A stretch of 64,000 bases of DNA from DATLFA01 sp035525225 (GCA_035525225.1 DATLFA010000015.1:1-64000); one strand, 5' to 3'. Counted from the stretch's first letter, positions 22,612 through 31,748 are shown. The notes: a model not told the origin generated them from the sequence alone. A program made the numbers and translations.

Positions 22612-23445
22612 TCACGGCAGTGGCGCGCCGCAAACAGGCCAGGGCGACTTCCCTCGTTGCTCGTAGAGCGTGTACGCCATCGCGTCTTGATCGACGGGCG
22701 CGGCGGTCGCAGGGTCTACACCGACGAGGCGGGTCAGCGACGCGACCGATGCGGCAAGGCCGTTCCAGGTGGCTTGCGCGAACTGGTAGGCACCACGGTA
22801 GGCGCCGCCGGGAGAAAGCACTTGGTAGTTGTTGCCCGACTCGCACATGCGGAGCTGGTGCCACATCTCGGCGGTGGTTCCTGCCGGCATCGCCCGAGCT
22901 TGGCCTGCCGGCGGAGCGGGCACCGCGGTCGTGGTCGGCGCCTTCGTCGTCGCCACCGTCGTCGTCGGCTTGGCGGTCGTGGTCGGCGGCCGCGTCGTCG
23001 TCGGGGCCTTCGTCGTCGCCACCGTCGTCGGCGGTCTGGTCGTCGCCGCGGTCGTCGTCGGCGGTCTGGTCGTCGCCGCGGTCGTCGTCGGCGGCCGCGT
23101 GGTCGTCGCCGCGGTCGTCGTCGGCGCGAGCGTGGTGGTCGTGGTCGCTGCTGCGGCCGCGGCGGCCGCCAGCTCCGCTTGATACTGCTCTTCTTCTACA
23201 ACGGCCGTACGGAGGTCGTTCCACGCACTGGCGCGGTCCGCGAGCAACGCGTACCCAGTCGCGTCCGGGTCTCCGGGCGCGTCGACCTTCTCGGTGCCGG
23301 CTGCTGCGTCCGGCTCATCGGCTTGAATCCATAGCGGGATGGCCACGATCGTCAATGTGATCGCAAGTCCAAGCCGCCACCGACTCAGCCGCGGTGGTGC
23401 TTCGTCCGGCTGCGTGTACGCAGCGAACTCAGGCTGTCCCTCCAG
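22612..23445 (-). CDS. Rpf-like transglycosylase, membrane-anchored with P/T-rich linker
   Basis: The C-terminal 75 residues form a resuscitation-promoting-factor-like lysozyme fold: MWHQLRMCESGNNYQVLSPG with catalytic Glu, GAYQFAQATWN, DQDAMAYTLYEQRGKSPWPVCG. A long TTT/RPP linker precedes it. A hydrophobic helix (LGLAITLTIVAIPLWI) lies near the N-terminus. An open frame reaches a stop just upstream with no ATG or GTG; TTG 23355 would cut the helix, whereas CTG 23445, behind GGAGGGG, gives a cytoplasmic head of 30 residues. I use CTG provisionally; the domain call is firm. It cleaves peptidoglycan. Confidence 0.85.
   Translation of the reverse strand: MEGQPEFAAYTQPDEAPPRLSRWRLGLAITLTIVAIPLWIQADEPDAAAGTEKVDAPGDPDATGYALLADRASAWNDLRTAVVEEEQYQAELAAAAAAAATTTTTLAPTTTAATTTRPPTTTAATTRPPTTTAATTRPPTTVATTKAPTTTRPPTTTAKPTTTVATTKAPTTTAVPAPPAGQARAMPAGTTAEMWHQLRMCESGNNYQVLSPGGAYRGAYQFAQATWNGLAASVASLTRLVGVDPATAAPVDQDAMAYTLYEQRGKSPWPVCGAPLP
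23039..23128 (-). repeat. Tandem repeat encoding the TTTAATTRPP linker
   Basis: Units at 23039-23068 (30 bp), 23069-23101 (33 bp) and 23102-23128 (27 bp) share the same first 24 bases. They encode the T/P-rich wall-spanning linker of the Rpf-like protein. Copy number is likely to vary between strains. Confidence 0.8.
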
Positions 23446-23586
23446 AGTCGCCCCTCCGGTTCATGTGCACCGACTCGCCCTAGTCAGCCGCGCCGGACAG
23501 CTCGGGGAGCGAACCGCCAGGTCGAGCCGCAACCCTAGGTCGTCGTCGCGCCGTAACGCAACCGCAACGTTGGCGCCTTGAGCCAA

Positions 23587-24330
23587 CTACGGGTCGAGGC
23601 CATAGAACGAGCAGGCATTCGCCCAGGTCACGGCCTCGACTTCGGCAACGGTGCAGGCCTTGACGGTGGCGATTGACGAACCCACCAGGGGCACCCACGC
23701 GGGGCGGTTCGCCTTCCCGCGGTGAGGGACGGGCGCCAGGTAGGGCGAGTCGGTTTCGACGAAGAGGTGCTCGAGAGGGGTCTGCGCCACGGCGGCGCGC
23801 AGGTCGTCGGCAGTCTTGAACGTGACGATGCCACTGATGGACAAGCACGCACCGCGCTCGACTGCCGCGGCCGCTTCGAGGGGCCCGCCGGTGAAGCAGT
23901 GAAACACTGTGCGCCGCGGCGTGCCCTCGCGATCGAGGATGCGAAACGTGTCGTCCCACGCGTCGCGCGTGTGGATGACCAGCGGAAGATCGTGCGCGTG
24001 CGCGAGTGCGATCTGCGCCGCGAAGACCGATTGCTGCACGTCGCGGGGCGAATGGTCGTAGTAATAGTCGAGTCCCGCCTCCCCGACCGCGACCACCTTG
24101 GGGTGATCGAGCAGCGCGGCGATGCCGTCGATGCCCTGCGTGGCGTCGTGCGGATGCACACCCGCGGTGGCCCACACATTGTCGTGGGCCTTGGCCACCC
24201 GTATCGCAGTCAGCGAACGCTCGAGATCGGTGCCGACCGTGATCAGCCGGACGACGCCCGCCTCGCGCGCCTCGGAGATCGCGGCCTCATCGTCCGCGCG
24301 CAGATGGCAGTGGTTGTCGATCCACGCCAC
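23587..24330 (-). CDS. tatD: TatD-family metal-dependent deoxyribonuclease
   Basis: 247 aa from GTG 24330. Metal ligands are visible in WIDNHCHLR (HxH), VAVGEAGLDYYYD (Glu), LVIHTRDAWDD (His), VFHCFTG (His) and FVETDSPYLAPVPHRGK (Asp). TatD proteins are 3'-exonucleases acting in DNA repair and degradation. The GTG lies 7 bp after the metG stop; the longer frame to 24540 is antisense-like read-through of metG. Part of metG-tatD-rpf-rsmA. Confidence 0.93.
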   Translation of the reverse strand: MAWIDNHCHLRADDEAAISEAREAGVVRLITVGTDLERSLTAIRVAKAHDNVWATAGVHPHDATQGIDGIAALLDHPKVVAVGEAGLDYYYDHSPRDVQQSVFAAQIALAHAHDLPLVIHTRDAWDDTFRILDREGTPRRTVFHCFTGGPLEAAAAVERGACLSISGIVTFKTADDLRAAVAQTPLEHLFVETDSPYLAPVPHRGKANRPAWVPLVGSSIATVKACTVAEVEAVTWANACSFYGLDP

Positions 24331-24337
24331 GCGGTGC

Positions 24338-25843
24338 TCAGGCCTTGAGCCGCGGGAACAGTGGCTCGGCTGCCACGACCGGCAGCCCGCCCGGGTAGCT
24401 ACCCCACTGCGCGGCGGCGGGTAGGCGCTGGTCGAGCACCGAACCGGAGAGCCCGATGCGGCGCCAGATCGCGTCGCAGGCAGCGGGCATGGCCGGGCTG
24501 GCGAGGACGGCGACGATACGCATCGCTTCGAGCGCATCACCCATCACCGCGTCACAGGCCGGGCCGGGGTCCATCTTCCACGGTTCGTTCGTTTGGAGGT
24601 AGTCGTTGGTGGCGCGGATGATGCGCCAGGTCGCTTCGAGCGCGACCGACGGTTGCGTGTCGCGCCAGGCATCGACGACATCGCCATAGACCTCGGCCAC
24701 CATCGGGCCCAGTACGGAATCGGCGCGCGGCGCCGGTCCGACGCCGCCGCACTTCGTCTGCACGACGGTGCTCACCCGCTGCAACAGGTTGCCGAGTTGG
24801 TTGGCGAGGTCGGCGTTGTAGCGAGCGATCATGCCCTCGTAGGAGAAATCGCCGTCGGGTCCGAACGGGGTGTCGCGCAAGAAGTGATAGCGCACTCCGT
24901 CGACACCGAAGGTCTCGATGAGCTCGCCCGGCGCGATCTGGTTGAGGCGGGTCTTGGACATCTTCTCGCCGCCGACCAGCAAGTAGCCGTGTACGCGCAG
25001 GCGGGGCAATGGCTCGATGCCGGCAGCCATCAGCATGGCCGGCCAATAGACACCGTGAAATCGCAGGATGTCCTTGGCCAAGAGGTGGGTCGTGGCCGGC
25101 CACCAACGGGCGAAGCGTTCGTCCTCCGATGCGTAGCCGACCGCAGTCGCGTAGTTGATGAGCGCGTCGTACCAGACGTAGAAGACATGGCCGTCGTCCC
25201 ACGGTACGGGTACGCCCCACTTGAGCGAGCTACGGGTGATCGACACGTCTTCGAGGCCCTGCTTGACGATGCCGATCGCTTCGCGGCGCTTGCCGTCGGG
25301 CTGGATACCGTCGGGGTCGTTCTCGTACCACTCGAGTAGGCGGTCGGCGAACGCCGACAGGCGAAAGAAGTAGTTGTCTTCTTCGAGGTACTCGACCGGC
25401 GTGCCGTGCACGGGACACATTCCCTCGACGAGGTCGCTGTCGGTGTAGTACGCCTCACACGCGACGCAGTACAGGCCCGAATAGGTGCTCTTGTAGATGT
25501 AGCCGTTGTCGTAGCACCGTTGCAGCAACGCCTGCACGGCGACGTAGTGCCGAGGTTCGGTGGTGCGGATGAAGTCGTCGTTGGAGATGTTGAGCTGTTT
25601 CCAGGTATCGCGGAAGCGCTCGCTCGTGCGGTCGGCCTGTTCGAGCGGCGTGAGCCCGTGGGCCTCGGCGGCGCGCTGGATCTTGAGCCCGTGCTCGTCG
25701 GTGCCGGTCAGGAAATATGTCTCGTCGCCCTGCAGGCGATGCCACCGCGCAAGCGCGTCGGCGACGACCGTCGTGTAGGCGTGACCGATGTGGGGCGCGT
25801 CGTTGACGTAGTAGATGGGGGTGGTCACGTAATAGCGGGACAC
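24338..25843 (-). CDS. metG: Methionyl-tRNA synthetase
   Basis: 501 aa class I synthetase. HIGH motif H18-I-G-H21, a zinc knuckle around residues 126-147 (CVACEAYYTDSDLVEGMCPVHG), and KMSKT at 294-298. Length and lack of a C-terminal EMAP-like domain fit the actinobacterial short form. First gene of the run into tatD, rpf and rsmA. Confidence 0.97.
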   Translation of the reverse strand: MSRYYVTTPIYYVNDAPHIGHAYTTVVADALARWHRLQGDETYFLTGTDEHGLKIQRAAEAHGLTPLEQADRTSERFRDTWKQLNISNDDFIRTTEPRHYVAVQALLQRCYDNGYIYKSTYSGLYCVACEAYYTDSDLVEGMCPVHGTPVEYLEEDNYFFRLSAFADRLLEWYENDPDGIQPDGKRREAIGIVKQGLEDVSITRSSLKWGVPVPWDDGHVFYVWYDALINYATAVGYASEDERFARWWPATTHLLAKDILRFHGVYWPAMLMAAGIEPLPRLRVHGYLLVGGEKMSKTRLNQIAPGELIETFGVDGVRYHFLRDTPFGPDGDFSYEGMIARYNADLANQLGNLLQRVSTVVQTKCGGVGPAPRADSVLGPMVAEVYGDVVDAWRDTQPSVALEATWRIIRATNDYLQTNEPWKMDPGPACDAVMGDALEAMRIVAVLASPAMPAACDAIWRRIGLSGSVLDQRLPAAAQWGSYPGGLPVVAAEPLFPRLKA

Positions 25844-25910
25844 GTTGCCAGCCTACCGACCCTCGAACCCGGGGCAGGACGAGATTCGTGCCGGGCCCAG
25901 CCCCCCGCCG

Positions 25911-27134
25911 CTACATCGCCCGCAGCGTGCGCACGGGGAAGTCGGCGTCGCGGTCGCCGTCGTCGGACTCGAGGCCGACCGCGGACTGCAGAGCGTCGAT
26001 GCGATCGAGCTCTCGCTCGAACTGGCGGCGGCGGGTGCCGTCGAGATCGTCGAAGGCCCGCTGCGATGCCGTCAGCGACTTGCCCACCCTGTCGACCTGT
26101 TCGGAGAACTTGTCCCACTGCTTGCGGAACCGGGTGAGGCAGGTGAGGATCTCACCGCTGGTGCGCTCGAGCTGGAAATTGTCGACGGCCTGGCGCACGA
26201 CGGCGAGCACCGCGAACAACGTCGTCGGTGAACACATGACGACCTTTTCGGCCATGGCGCGGTCGAGCAGCTCGGCATCGTTCTCGTGGATGAACGAGTA
26301 GACGCTCTCGTTGGGGATGAACAACAACACGTGGTCGACCGTGCGTTCGGGGTCGATGTAGTCACGCGTGGTGATCTCTTTGACGCGGCTGCGCACGTCT
26401 CGCTGGAACGCACTGAGCGCGCTCGATCGGTCGCCGTCGCTCACCGCGTCGAGGTACCGCAGGTAGTTGTCGATCGGGAACTTGACGTCCATGTTCATCT
26501 CGAGGCCCTTGGGCAACAGGAAGGTGAAATCGGGAACCCGGCCACCGGCCATCGCCACCTGCCGTCGGTAGTTGACGCCCTCGACCATGCCCGCCGCTCG
26601 CAAGACGTCGGCGGCCATCCGCTCGCCCCATTGCCCGCGAGCGCGGGAGTTCGCGAGTGCTTCGCGCAGGCCACTGGTCGTGCGCGACAATTCACTCGTC
26701 ACCTTGGTCGCCTGCTCGAGCTTGCTCACGACCTCGCCGTGCTGGCGCGACCGCTCGCTCTGGAGATCGGTGACGAGCGTGCGCAGTTGCACGAGCTCGG
26801 CGTTGATGCCGCTGGCGCGCTCTTCGAAGGACTGGCTGCGCAGCTCGATCTCTTTGGAACCGAGCTGCATGCGGTCGTCGAGGCGGGCCCCGGCGACCTT
26901 GACCGCGGTGTCGACGGCGGCCCGGACCGTGAGGTCGCGATCGGCCGTCACGGCGGCGGCGGTCGCGCCCCGCTCGGCAAGGACCGCATTGACCGCCGAC
27001 GACACCGCGGCCTCGAGCACCTCGTCGGACTCGCCGCGCACCCCGCGACCGAGCCACCACCCGACCGCGACGCCGACCGAGGCGGCGCACAGGGCAACGA
27101 GGATGAGCAGGATCGAAAGCGTGTTCGTGGACAT
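25911..27134 (-). CDS. rmuC: DNA recombination protein RmuC
   Basis: 407 aa from ATG 27134. One N-terminal transmembrane helix, a long coiled coil (about 40-150) and the RmuC nuclease-like core: RGQWGERMAADVLRAAGMVEGVNY, PDFTFLLPKG, MDVKFPIDNYLRY, FIPNESVYSFI. RmuC limits recombination-linked rearrangements and is related to PD-(D/E)XK nucleases. The additional 40 residues upstream in the frame are proline/glycine-rich and rejected. Confidence 0.92.
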   Translation of the reverse strand: MSTNTLSILLILVALCAASVGVAVGWWLGRGVRGESDEVLEAAVSSAVNAVLAERGATAAAVTADRDLTVRAAVDTAVKVAGARLDDRMQLGSKEIELRSQSFEERASGINAELVQLRTLVTDLQSERSRQHGEVVSKLEQATKVTSELSRTTSGLREALANSRARGQWGERMAADVLRAAGMVEGVNYRRQVAMAGGRVPDFTFLLPKGLEMNMDVKFPIDNYLRYLDAVSDGDRSSALSAFQRDVRSRVKEITTRDYIDPERTVDHVLLFIPNESVYSFIHENDAELLDRAMAEKVVMCSPTTLFAVLAVVRQAVDNFQLERTSGEILTCLTRFRKQWDKFSEQVDRVGKSLTASQRAFDDLDGTRRRQFERELDRIDALQSAVGLESDDGDRDADFPVRTLRAM

Positions 27135-27192
27135 GGCCCCAGTATGAGACGGGGGTGTGACACTGACGGGGATACTCGACCCGCCGCCACCG

Positions 27193-27471
27193 CTACCAGC
27201 GAACGAATGCCCTGGTCGCCTGGGGTGCGTGCGGTACGAACAGCAACCGCACACGCGCGTCGGGACGCGGCAAGGGATCGGGGCTGACCTCGACGATCTG
27301 CGGTGTCAGCGCGGGCGGATCGAGTACCTCGCGCACGCCCGAGATGGCGGCATGCAACGCGCCGGCCACCATTGCGCCCCTCCATCCGCCGACGGAGCCG
27401 ACCGAGCGACGCGGTTGCTCACGGTCGATCGCCCACAGCGTGGGGTCGTCGTAGACGTCTTCGAGCGCCAT
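27193..27471 (-). CDS. Hypothetical protein next to the carboxylase gene
   Basis: 92 aa. It begins MALEDVYDDPTLWAIDR, has a small hydrophobic middle (GAMVAGALHAAISGV), and ends in a proline-rich strand segment (VRLLFVPHAPQATRAFVRW). No family recognised. It follows the acyl-CoA carboxylase gene after 24 bp, so it might be an accessory, but it does not look like the known AccE epsilon subunit. Confidence 0.6.
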   Translation of the reverse strand: MALEDVYDDPTLWAIDREQPRRSVGSVGGWRGAMVAGALHAAISGVREVLDPPALTPQIVEVSPDPLPRPDARVRLLFVPHAPQATRAFVRW

Positions 27472-27495
27472 TCCCGCCCCAGCCTACGCCCGCCG

Positions 27496-28986
27496 CTACC
27501 ACGCGTCGATGGGGCGGGCGGGCCGCGCCGCGTCGATCGACTCCGGCGGCACCAACTCGAGTGAACGGATCAACAACCCACGCGTATCGGCAGGATCGAT
27601 GACGTCGTCGATCGCGAACTTGCCGGCGAACGACAACGGAGAGTGATCGTCGCGGATCTGCGCGAGGTGCTCGTCGATCGACGCCGCGTCGTCTCCTCGT
27701 TGCTGTTGCTGCTGCATGATCGTCGCCGCGCCTTGATGGCCCATCGACCCGAACTCGGCGGTCGGCCACGCGGCGAAGACGACCGGGTCGAACGGCCGTG
27801 TCCCCATAGCGAAGTAACCGAGCCCCACCGCTTTGCGCACCACGATCGTCATGATCGGGACGGTCGCATGCGCCAGCGCGAGGATCGGCCGGCTTGCGTG
27901 GCGCACGAGGCCGCTTCGTTCGGCGTCGCGCCCGACCAGGAACCCGGGCGTATCCACGAAGAAGACGATCGGCAGCCGGTGCGAATCGCACAGTTGGATG
28001 AAGCGCGCCATCTTGTCGGATGCTGCTGCATCGAGCGCGCCGGCGAGCCAACGCGGTTGGCTGGCGACGATGCCGACGGAACGCCCGCCGATGCGAGCCA
28101 GCACCGTCAGCACATTCGGCGCAAATGTCGGCCGCAACGCGAGGGCGACATCCGCGTCGACGACGGCTGCGAGCACATCGCGCATGTCGTACGCGACGCG
28201 CGAGTTCGCGGGGACGACGTCACGCAACGACGCGGGATCGCGCGCCGGAACGATGGCCTCGGTCAGCGGCACGCTGACGAGATCGAGATACAACCTCGTC
28301 AGGTCGATGGCCTGTTCGTCTCGGTCGACCACGACATCGATCGCTCCGACCTCTTCGTGCAACGACGCGGGACCGATGTCGTCGGCGGTGACGTCTTCAC
28401 CCGTCGACGCCTTGACGAAGGGTGGGCCGGCGATACCCATCGCCGCGTCGCGTGTCGCGATGATGACATCGCACAAACCGGCGAGCGCGGCGTGCCCGGC
28501 AAAGCTTCGCCCCGGCACGATCGCGACGAGCGGCATACGGCCCGACAATTTCGCGACCGCGGCGAACGACATCACCCGCCGGCCGTAGTTGCCGATCGAC
28601 ATCTCCTGCGGCCGGGCTCCGGCGCCCTCGGCCACGATGACGAGCGGCCACTCGTGCTTGTCGCACAACTCGAGGATGTGGTCGAGCTTTGCGTGGCTCA
28701 CGACCCCCTGGCTGCCGCCGAGCAACGTGTAGTCGTAGGACACGACCGCGGTCGGGCGGCCGTCGATCGTGCCCGCCCCGGTGACGATCCCGTCGGCCGG
28801 AGCGTCGAGGTCGGCGGCGGCAGGTCGGGCAAGCTGCCCGTGCTCGACGAAACTGCCGGCGTCGAAGAGCGCGGTGACGCGCTCACGCGCCGTCAGGTGT
28901 CCCCGCCGGCGCTGCTTGGCCACCGCTTCGGGACGAGCTTCGTCGAGTGCCCGGGCCCGCCACCGATCGACGTCGCGATGATCCAC
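27496..28986 (-). CDS. Acyl-CoA carboxylase, carboxyltransferase (beta) subunit
   Basis: 496 aa crotonase-fold protein with both halves: N-terminal LTARERVTALFDAGSF, GTIDGRPTAVVSYDYTLLGGS and GAGARPQEM; C-terminal FFVDTPGFLVGRDAE, IVRKAVGLGYFAMG and AEFGSMGHQGAA. It transfers carboxyl from biotin to an acyl-CoA (propionyl- or acetyl-CoA class). Start is GTG 28986, 5 bp after rsmI. No biotin carboxylase gene is adjacent, so the partner is elsewhere. The substrate cannot be decided. Confidence 0.9.
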   Translation of the reverse strand: MDHRDVDRWRARALDEARPEAVAKQRRRGHLTARERVTALFDAGSFVEHGQLARPAAADLDAPADGIVTGAGTIDGRPTAVVSYDYTLLGGSQGVVSHAKLDHILELCDKHEWPLVIVAEGAGARPQEMSIGNYGRRVMSFAAVAKLSGRMPLVAIVPGRSFAGHAALAGLCDVIIATRDAAMGIAGPPFVKASTGEDVTADDIGPASLHEEVGAIDVVVDRDEQAIDLTRLYLDLVSVPLTEAIVPARDPASLRDVVPANSRVAYDMRDVLAAVVDADVALALRPTFAPNVLTVLARIGGRSVGIVASQPRWLAGALDAAASDKMARFIQLCDSHRLPIVFFVDTPGFLVGRDAERSGLVRHASRPILALAHATVPIMTIVVRKAVGLGYFAMGTRPFDPVVFAAWPTAEFGSMGHQGAATIMQQQQQRGDDAASIDEHLAQIRDDHSPLSFAGKFAIDDVIDPADTRGLLIRSLELVPPESIDAARPARPIDAW

Positions 28987-28991
28987 GATGA

Positions 28992-29825
28992 TCAGCCGAG
29001 CCTGTTCGCGAGGTCGTACACGCGTCGCTTGCCCACGGCGAGCTCGTCGACGACGGCAATCACGGCGTCACGCTTGGTGGAGCCGCTGTCGATGTGCCCG
29101 CGCAGCGCCGCGACAAGATCATCATCGGACGGTCCGTCGATGCGCGAGGCCCCTTCGATGACGATCACGAACTCGCCCGGCGGCTCACTTTCGGCCCACA
29201 CCACTGCGTCGGGCAACGTCCCCCTCCACACCTCTTCGTGCAACTTCGTCAGCTCACGCGCGATCGCGACACGTCGAGTGCCTCCGAGCGCTGCCGCGAG
29301 ATCGCGAAGGGTGGCGAGGACGCGATGCGGCGCCTCATAGACGATCGCCGTGCGCTCTTCTCTGAGCAGCGCGTCGAGGCGCGCCGCTCGTGCCGCACCC
29401 TTGCGGGGCAGGAATCCCTCGAAGACGAAACGCCCCGTGGGCAATCCGCTCAGCACGAGCGCGGCGATCGCGGCGGACGGGCCGGGCGCGATCTCGACAC
29501 GGTGACCCGCATTCGATGCCGCACGCACGAGGCGCTCGCCGGGGTCGGAGATGCCGGGGGTGCCCGCGTCGCTCACGACGACGACGCGCTGGCCTTCGTC
29601 GAGGCGGCGCAGCACGTCGCGCACCGACGCGGCCTCTGTGTGGTCGTTCACGACGATCAGGGGAGGACAGCGCACACCGGAGTGCGACAACAGTGCGCGC
29701 GTGCGCCGGGTGTCCTCGCAGGCAATGGCGTCGGCCGCGCGCAGCTCCGCGACGGCGCGCGAGGAGAGATCGCCGAGGTTGCCGATCGGCGTGGCGACGA
29801 GCACGAGGGCGGGGCGCCCGGTCAT
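28992..29825 (-). CDS. rsmI: 16S rRNA C1402 2'-O-methyltransferase
   Basis: 277 aa SAM enzyme of the tetrapyrrole-methylase fold. Marks: LVLVATPIGNLGDLSSRA, ACEDTRRTRALLSH, VVSDAGTPGISDPGE and YEAPHRVLATL. RsmI modifies C1402 in the decoding centre. Its ATG overlaps the DUF192 stop (ATGA), and the carboxylase follows directly. Confidence 0.96.
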   Translation of the reverse strand: MTGRPALVLVATPIGNLGDLSSRAVAELRAADAIACEDTRRTRALLSHSGVRCPPLIVVNDHTEAASVRDVLRRLDEGQRVVVVSDAGTPGISDPGERLVRAASNAGHRVEIAPGPSAAIAALVLSGLPTGRFVFEGFLPRKGAARAARLDALLREERTAIVYEAPHRVLATLRDLAAALGGTRRVAIARELTKLHEEVWRGTLPDAVVWAESEPPGEFVIVIEGASRIDGPSDDDLVAALRGHIDSGSTKRDAVIAVVDELAVGKRRVYDLANRLG

Positions 29826-30151
29826 GCCCGAATCTCGACTTGGTCACCGACACGGACGTCCCATCGATCGAAGGCGCCGGCCTCGGCCTCGATCACCGCA
29901 CGCGCCCGCCACCGTGGCCGCGTCACGCGGTGAGGTCGCAGGGCCACGATGTCGAGCACGTAGAGGTCCGCGTCGCAGAACGCAACATCGATCGAGAAGC
30001 GCATCCCGAACGAGTGGACCGACCGGGCCGGGCGCAACAACAAGGCACCCTCGATGCCTTCTCGACCCAGCAACCCTTTGGCCCGCGAGCGATAGGCCTC
30101 GGCGATCTCGACGCTGGCGAGCACCCGTCCGTCGGCCACCAACCAGGGCAT
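29822..30151 (-). CDS. DUF192 protein
   Basis: 109 aa beta-rich domain with the DUF192 pattern: AEAYRSRAKGLLGREGIEGALLL, HSFGMRFSIDVAFCD, VLDIVALRPHRV, VIEAEAGAFDRWDVRVGDQV. No signal peptide, unlike many relatives. Molecular function is unknown. Coupled to rsmI by a 4-bp overlap. Confidence 0.88.
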   Translation of the reverse strand: MPWLVADGRVLASVEIAEAYRSRAKGLLGREGIEGALLLRPARSVHSFGMRFSIDVAFCDADLYVLDIVALRPHRVTRPRWRARAVIEAEAGAFDRWDVRVGDQVEIRA

Positions 30152-30188
30152 GGGCGGATCGTACCGCGGCGTTCGATCGTTGCCGATA

Positions 30189-30647
30189 TCACGACAGCAT
30201 GTGCTGGCTGAGGTTGCCGACCTGATCGCACACGATGCGGCGCGCCCGGAAGCGCCACTGCGCGGCGATCACCTCGAAGCGATCGTGATAACCTCCGCAG
30301 GCGACGAGTTGCAACGGCAGGGCGGCCGTCTGCTGGGTGACGGCGAAGTACGAACGGGCGATCGCGTTGCGTCCGGCCCCGTCGATCTCGATGAAGATGT
30401 TGGTGATGAAATGGCGGGTGCCCGTCAACCCGAGATCGGGATCGAGCGCCACGATCGAGCGATAGAGGTCGGCGACTTCGTGAGCACCGCTTGCTTGGCG
30501 GCCGCTGTGCGGGCCACCCTCGATCGTCACGCTGCCGTGCTCGAACAGTTCACCCAGCGTCTCGAACGCTCCGCCGTCGAGGGCCTCGGTGTAGAGGACC
30601 ATGGCGTTTTCGATCGCGCCGCGTTCGCTCATGTCGGTCACTGCCAT
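30189..30647 (-). CDS. SnoaL-like (NTF2-fold) protein
   Basis: 152 aa from ATG 30647. The opening helix RGAIENAMVLYTEALDGGAFETLGELFE, the GPHSGRQASGAHEVADLYRS turn, and a conserved late strand (RHFITNIFIEIDG) fit the SnoaL_4/NTF2-like fold of small dehydratase or isomerase-type proteins. The start lies 10 bp inside the end of the upstream NIPSNAP-like gene, so the two are co-translated. Substrate unknown. Confidence 0.8.
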   Translation of the reverse strand: MAVTDMSERGAIENAMVLYTEALDGGAFETLGELFEHGSVTIEGGPHSGRQASGAHEVADLYRSIVALDPDLGLTGTRHFITNIFIEIDGAGRNAIARSYFAVTQQTAALPLQLVACGGYHDRFEVIAAQWRFRARRIVCDQVGNLSQHMLS

Positions 30648-31324
30648 CCTGTCGGTCGTAGCGAATGCATCAGCCCGTCGTCGTAACGTTCGCGGAGCGC
30701 GATCGCGACCGACATCCACGCGGCGATGCCCTCCTGCTCCATCAGCGAGAACCACGGTGCCTCGTAGTTCTCGGGCATCGTGTCGTAGCCCTTCTCGAGC
30801 GCCCAGATGCTGATGCACTCATGGTTCTTCCAGTTGGTGGTGTAGGTGCCGATCCACCGGCGGCCGTGATTGATGGCGTACGGCGCCCAGAGCCGGCCGA
30901 TGTTCTCGGCGTAGTCGTGCTCCTTGTCGGGCTGCGCGGTGACCCATTCGTGCACGCAGACATCGAGCGAGAAGCCGTCGGCCTCGATGTCGGCGAGCGT
31001 TGGTGTCTTCTTCGACGGCGTGAGGATGCGGCCTTCACCTTTCGTCGCGAACCCCGCGGTCGCGTTGCGCCACTCACGGAACTTGGGGGTCCGCGCCCGG
31101 TCTCGATACTGCGCGTTGGCGACCTTGGCGTAGTGCGCGATGTCGTCGACCTCCCACATCCAGATCGCCATCGGCCAGGGCAACGAGATGGCCACGGTCT
31201 CCCAGACGTGCACGAGCCGCGCGCCGAGATCGACCATCAACGGTTCGTAGTCGTTCTCGAATCGATCGAGGAAGTCGTCGGTCTTGCCTGGCAGCAACTC
31301 GAGTTGTTCGTGGATGTAGATCAC
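30638..31324 (-). CDS. NIPSNAP-like dimeric alpha/beta-barrel protein
   Basis: 228 aa from GTG 31324. Two barrel halves are visible: IYIHEQLELLPGKTDDFLDRFENDYEPLM ... MAIWMWEVDDIAHYAKV, then DVCVHEWVTAQPDKEHDYAENIG ... CISIWALEKGYDTM. Such proteins bind small hydrophobic or aromatic compounds. Coupled to the SnoaL-like gene, which suggests a small catabolic unit. The frame upstream of 31324 is antisense to the cupredoxin gene. There is no obvious ribosome-binding site at the GTG. Confidence 0.72.
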   Translation of the reverse strand: MIYIHEQLELLPGKTDDFLDRFENDYEPLMVDLGARLVHVWETVAISLPWPMAIWMWEVDDIAHYAKVANAQYRDRARTPKFREWRNATAGFATKGEGRILTPSKKTPTLADIEADGFSLDVCVHEWVTAQPDKEHDYAENIGRLWAPYAINHGRRWIGTYTTNWKNHECISIWALEKGYDTMPENYEAPWFSLMEQEGIAAWMSVAIALRERYDDGLMHSLRPTGWQ

Positions 31325-31388
31325 CGTGCCACAGTAGTTGGCGGCCGCGATTTCGGTAGCCTGCGCTGGGCTCGCCGTGGAGGTACCG

Positions 31389-31748
31389 ATGCGCCGTCGG
31401 ACATTCGGATGCTCGCTGCTGATCGCCTCGGCGCTCGTCGCGGTGTCGGCGTGCGGCGACGACGGCGGACCCTCGGGGTCGGGAGGGGCCTCGGCAGTCG
31501 AGATCGTCGACAACGCGTTCGCGCCGGGCACGGTGCGAGTGAAGGCCGGCACGACCGTGTCGTGGACGTGGGTCGGCCAGAACACCCACTCGGTCGTCGG
31601 CACCTTCGACGGACAGGACTTCAATTCGGGTGACCATACGCGCGCCGACGGAATCACCGCGTCGCACCCGTTCACCACCCCCGGGACCTACGAATACGTC
31701 TGTGGCTTCCACGGCGGATCGATGAAGGGCACCGTGATCGTCGAGTAG
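31389..31748 (+). CDS. Cupredoxin-domain lipoprotein
   Basis: 119 aa, ATG 31389 behind GGAGGT. Lipoprotein signal with C22 (SALVAVSAC), a Gly/Ser spacer, then a plastocyanin-like domain: VEIVDNAFAPGTVRVKAGTTVSWTW, first copper ligand in QNTHSV, and the cluster YVCGFHGGSMKG with Cys, His and Met. A one-domain type-1 copper protein, probably a surface electron carrier. It is divergent from the NIPSNAP-like gene across a 64-bp gap. Confidence 0.9.
   Translation: MRRRTFGCSLLIASALVAVSACGDDGGPSGSGGASAVEIVDNAFAPGTVRVKAGTTVSWTWVGQNTHSVVGTFDGQDFNSGDHTRADGITASHPFTTPGTYEYVCGFHGGSMKGTVIVE

Noticed and set aside
22940..23130. CRISPR-like regular repeats
   Set aside because: The 24-bp shared blocks are in-frame codon repeats for a Thr/Pro linker, with no unique spacers and no cas genes in the window.
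22326..23360. Long plus-strand frame opposite rsmA and the Rpf-like gene
   Set aside because: It consists of R/G/S-rich low-complexity sequence, the antisense of the T/P-rich linker; rsmA and the Rpf-like domain are clear on the other strand.
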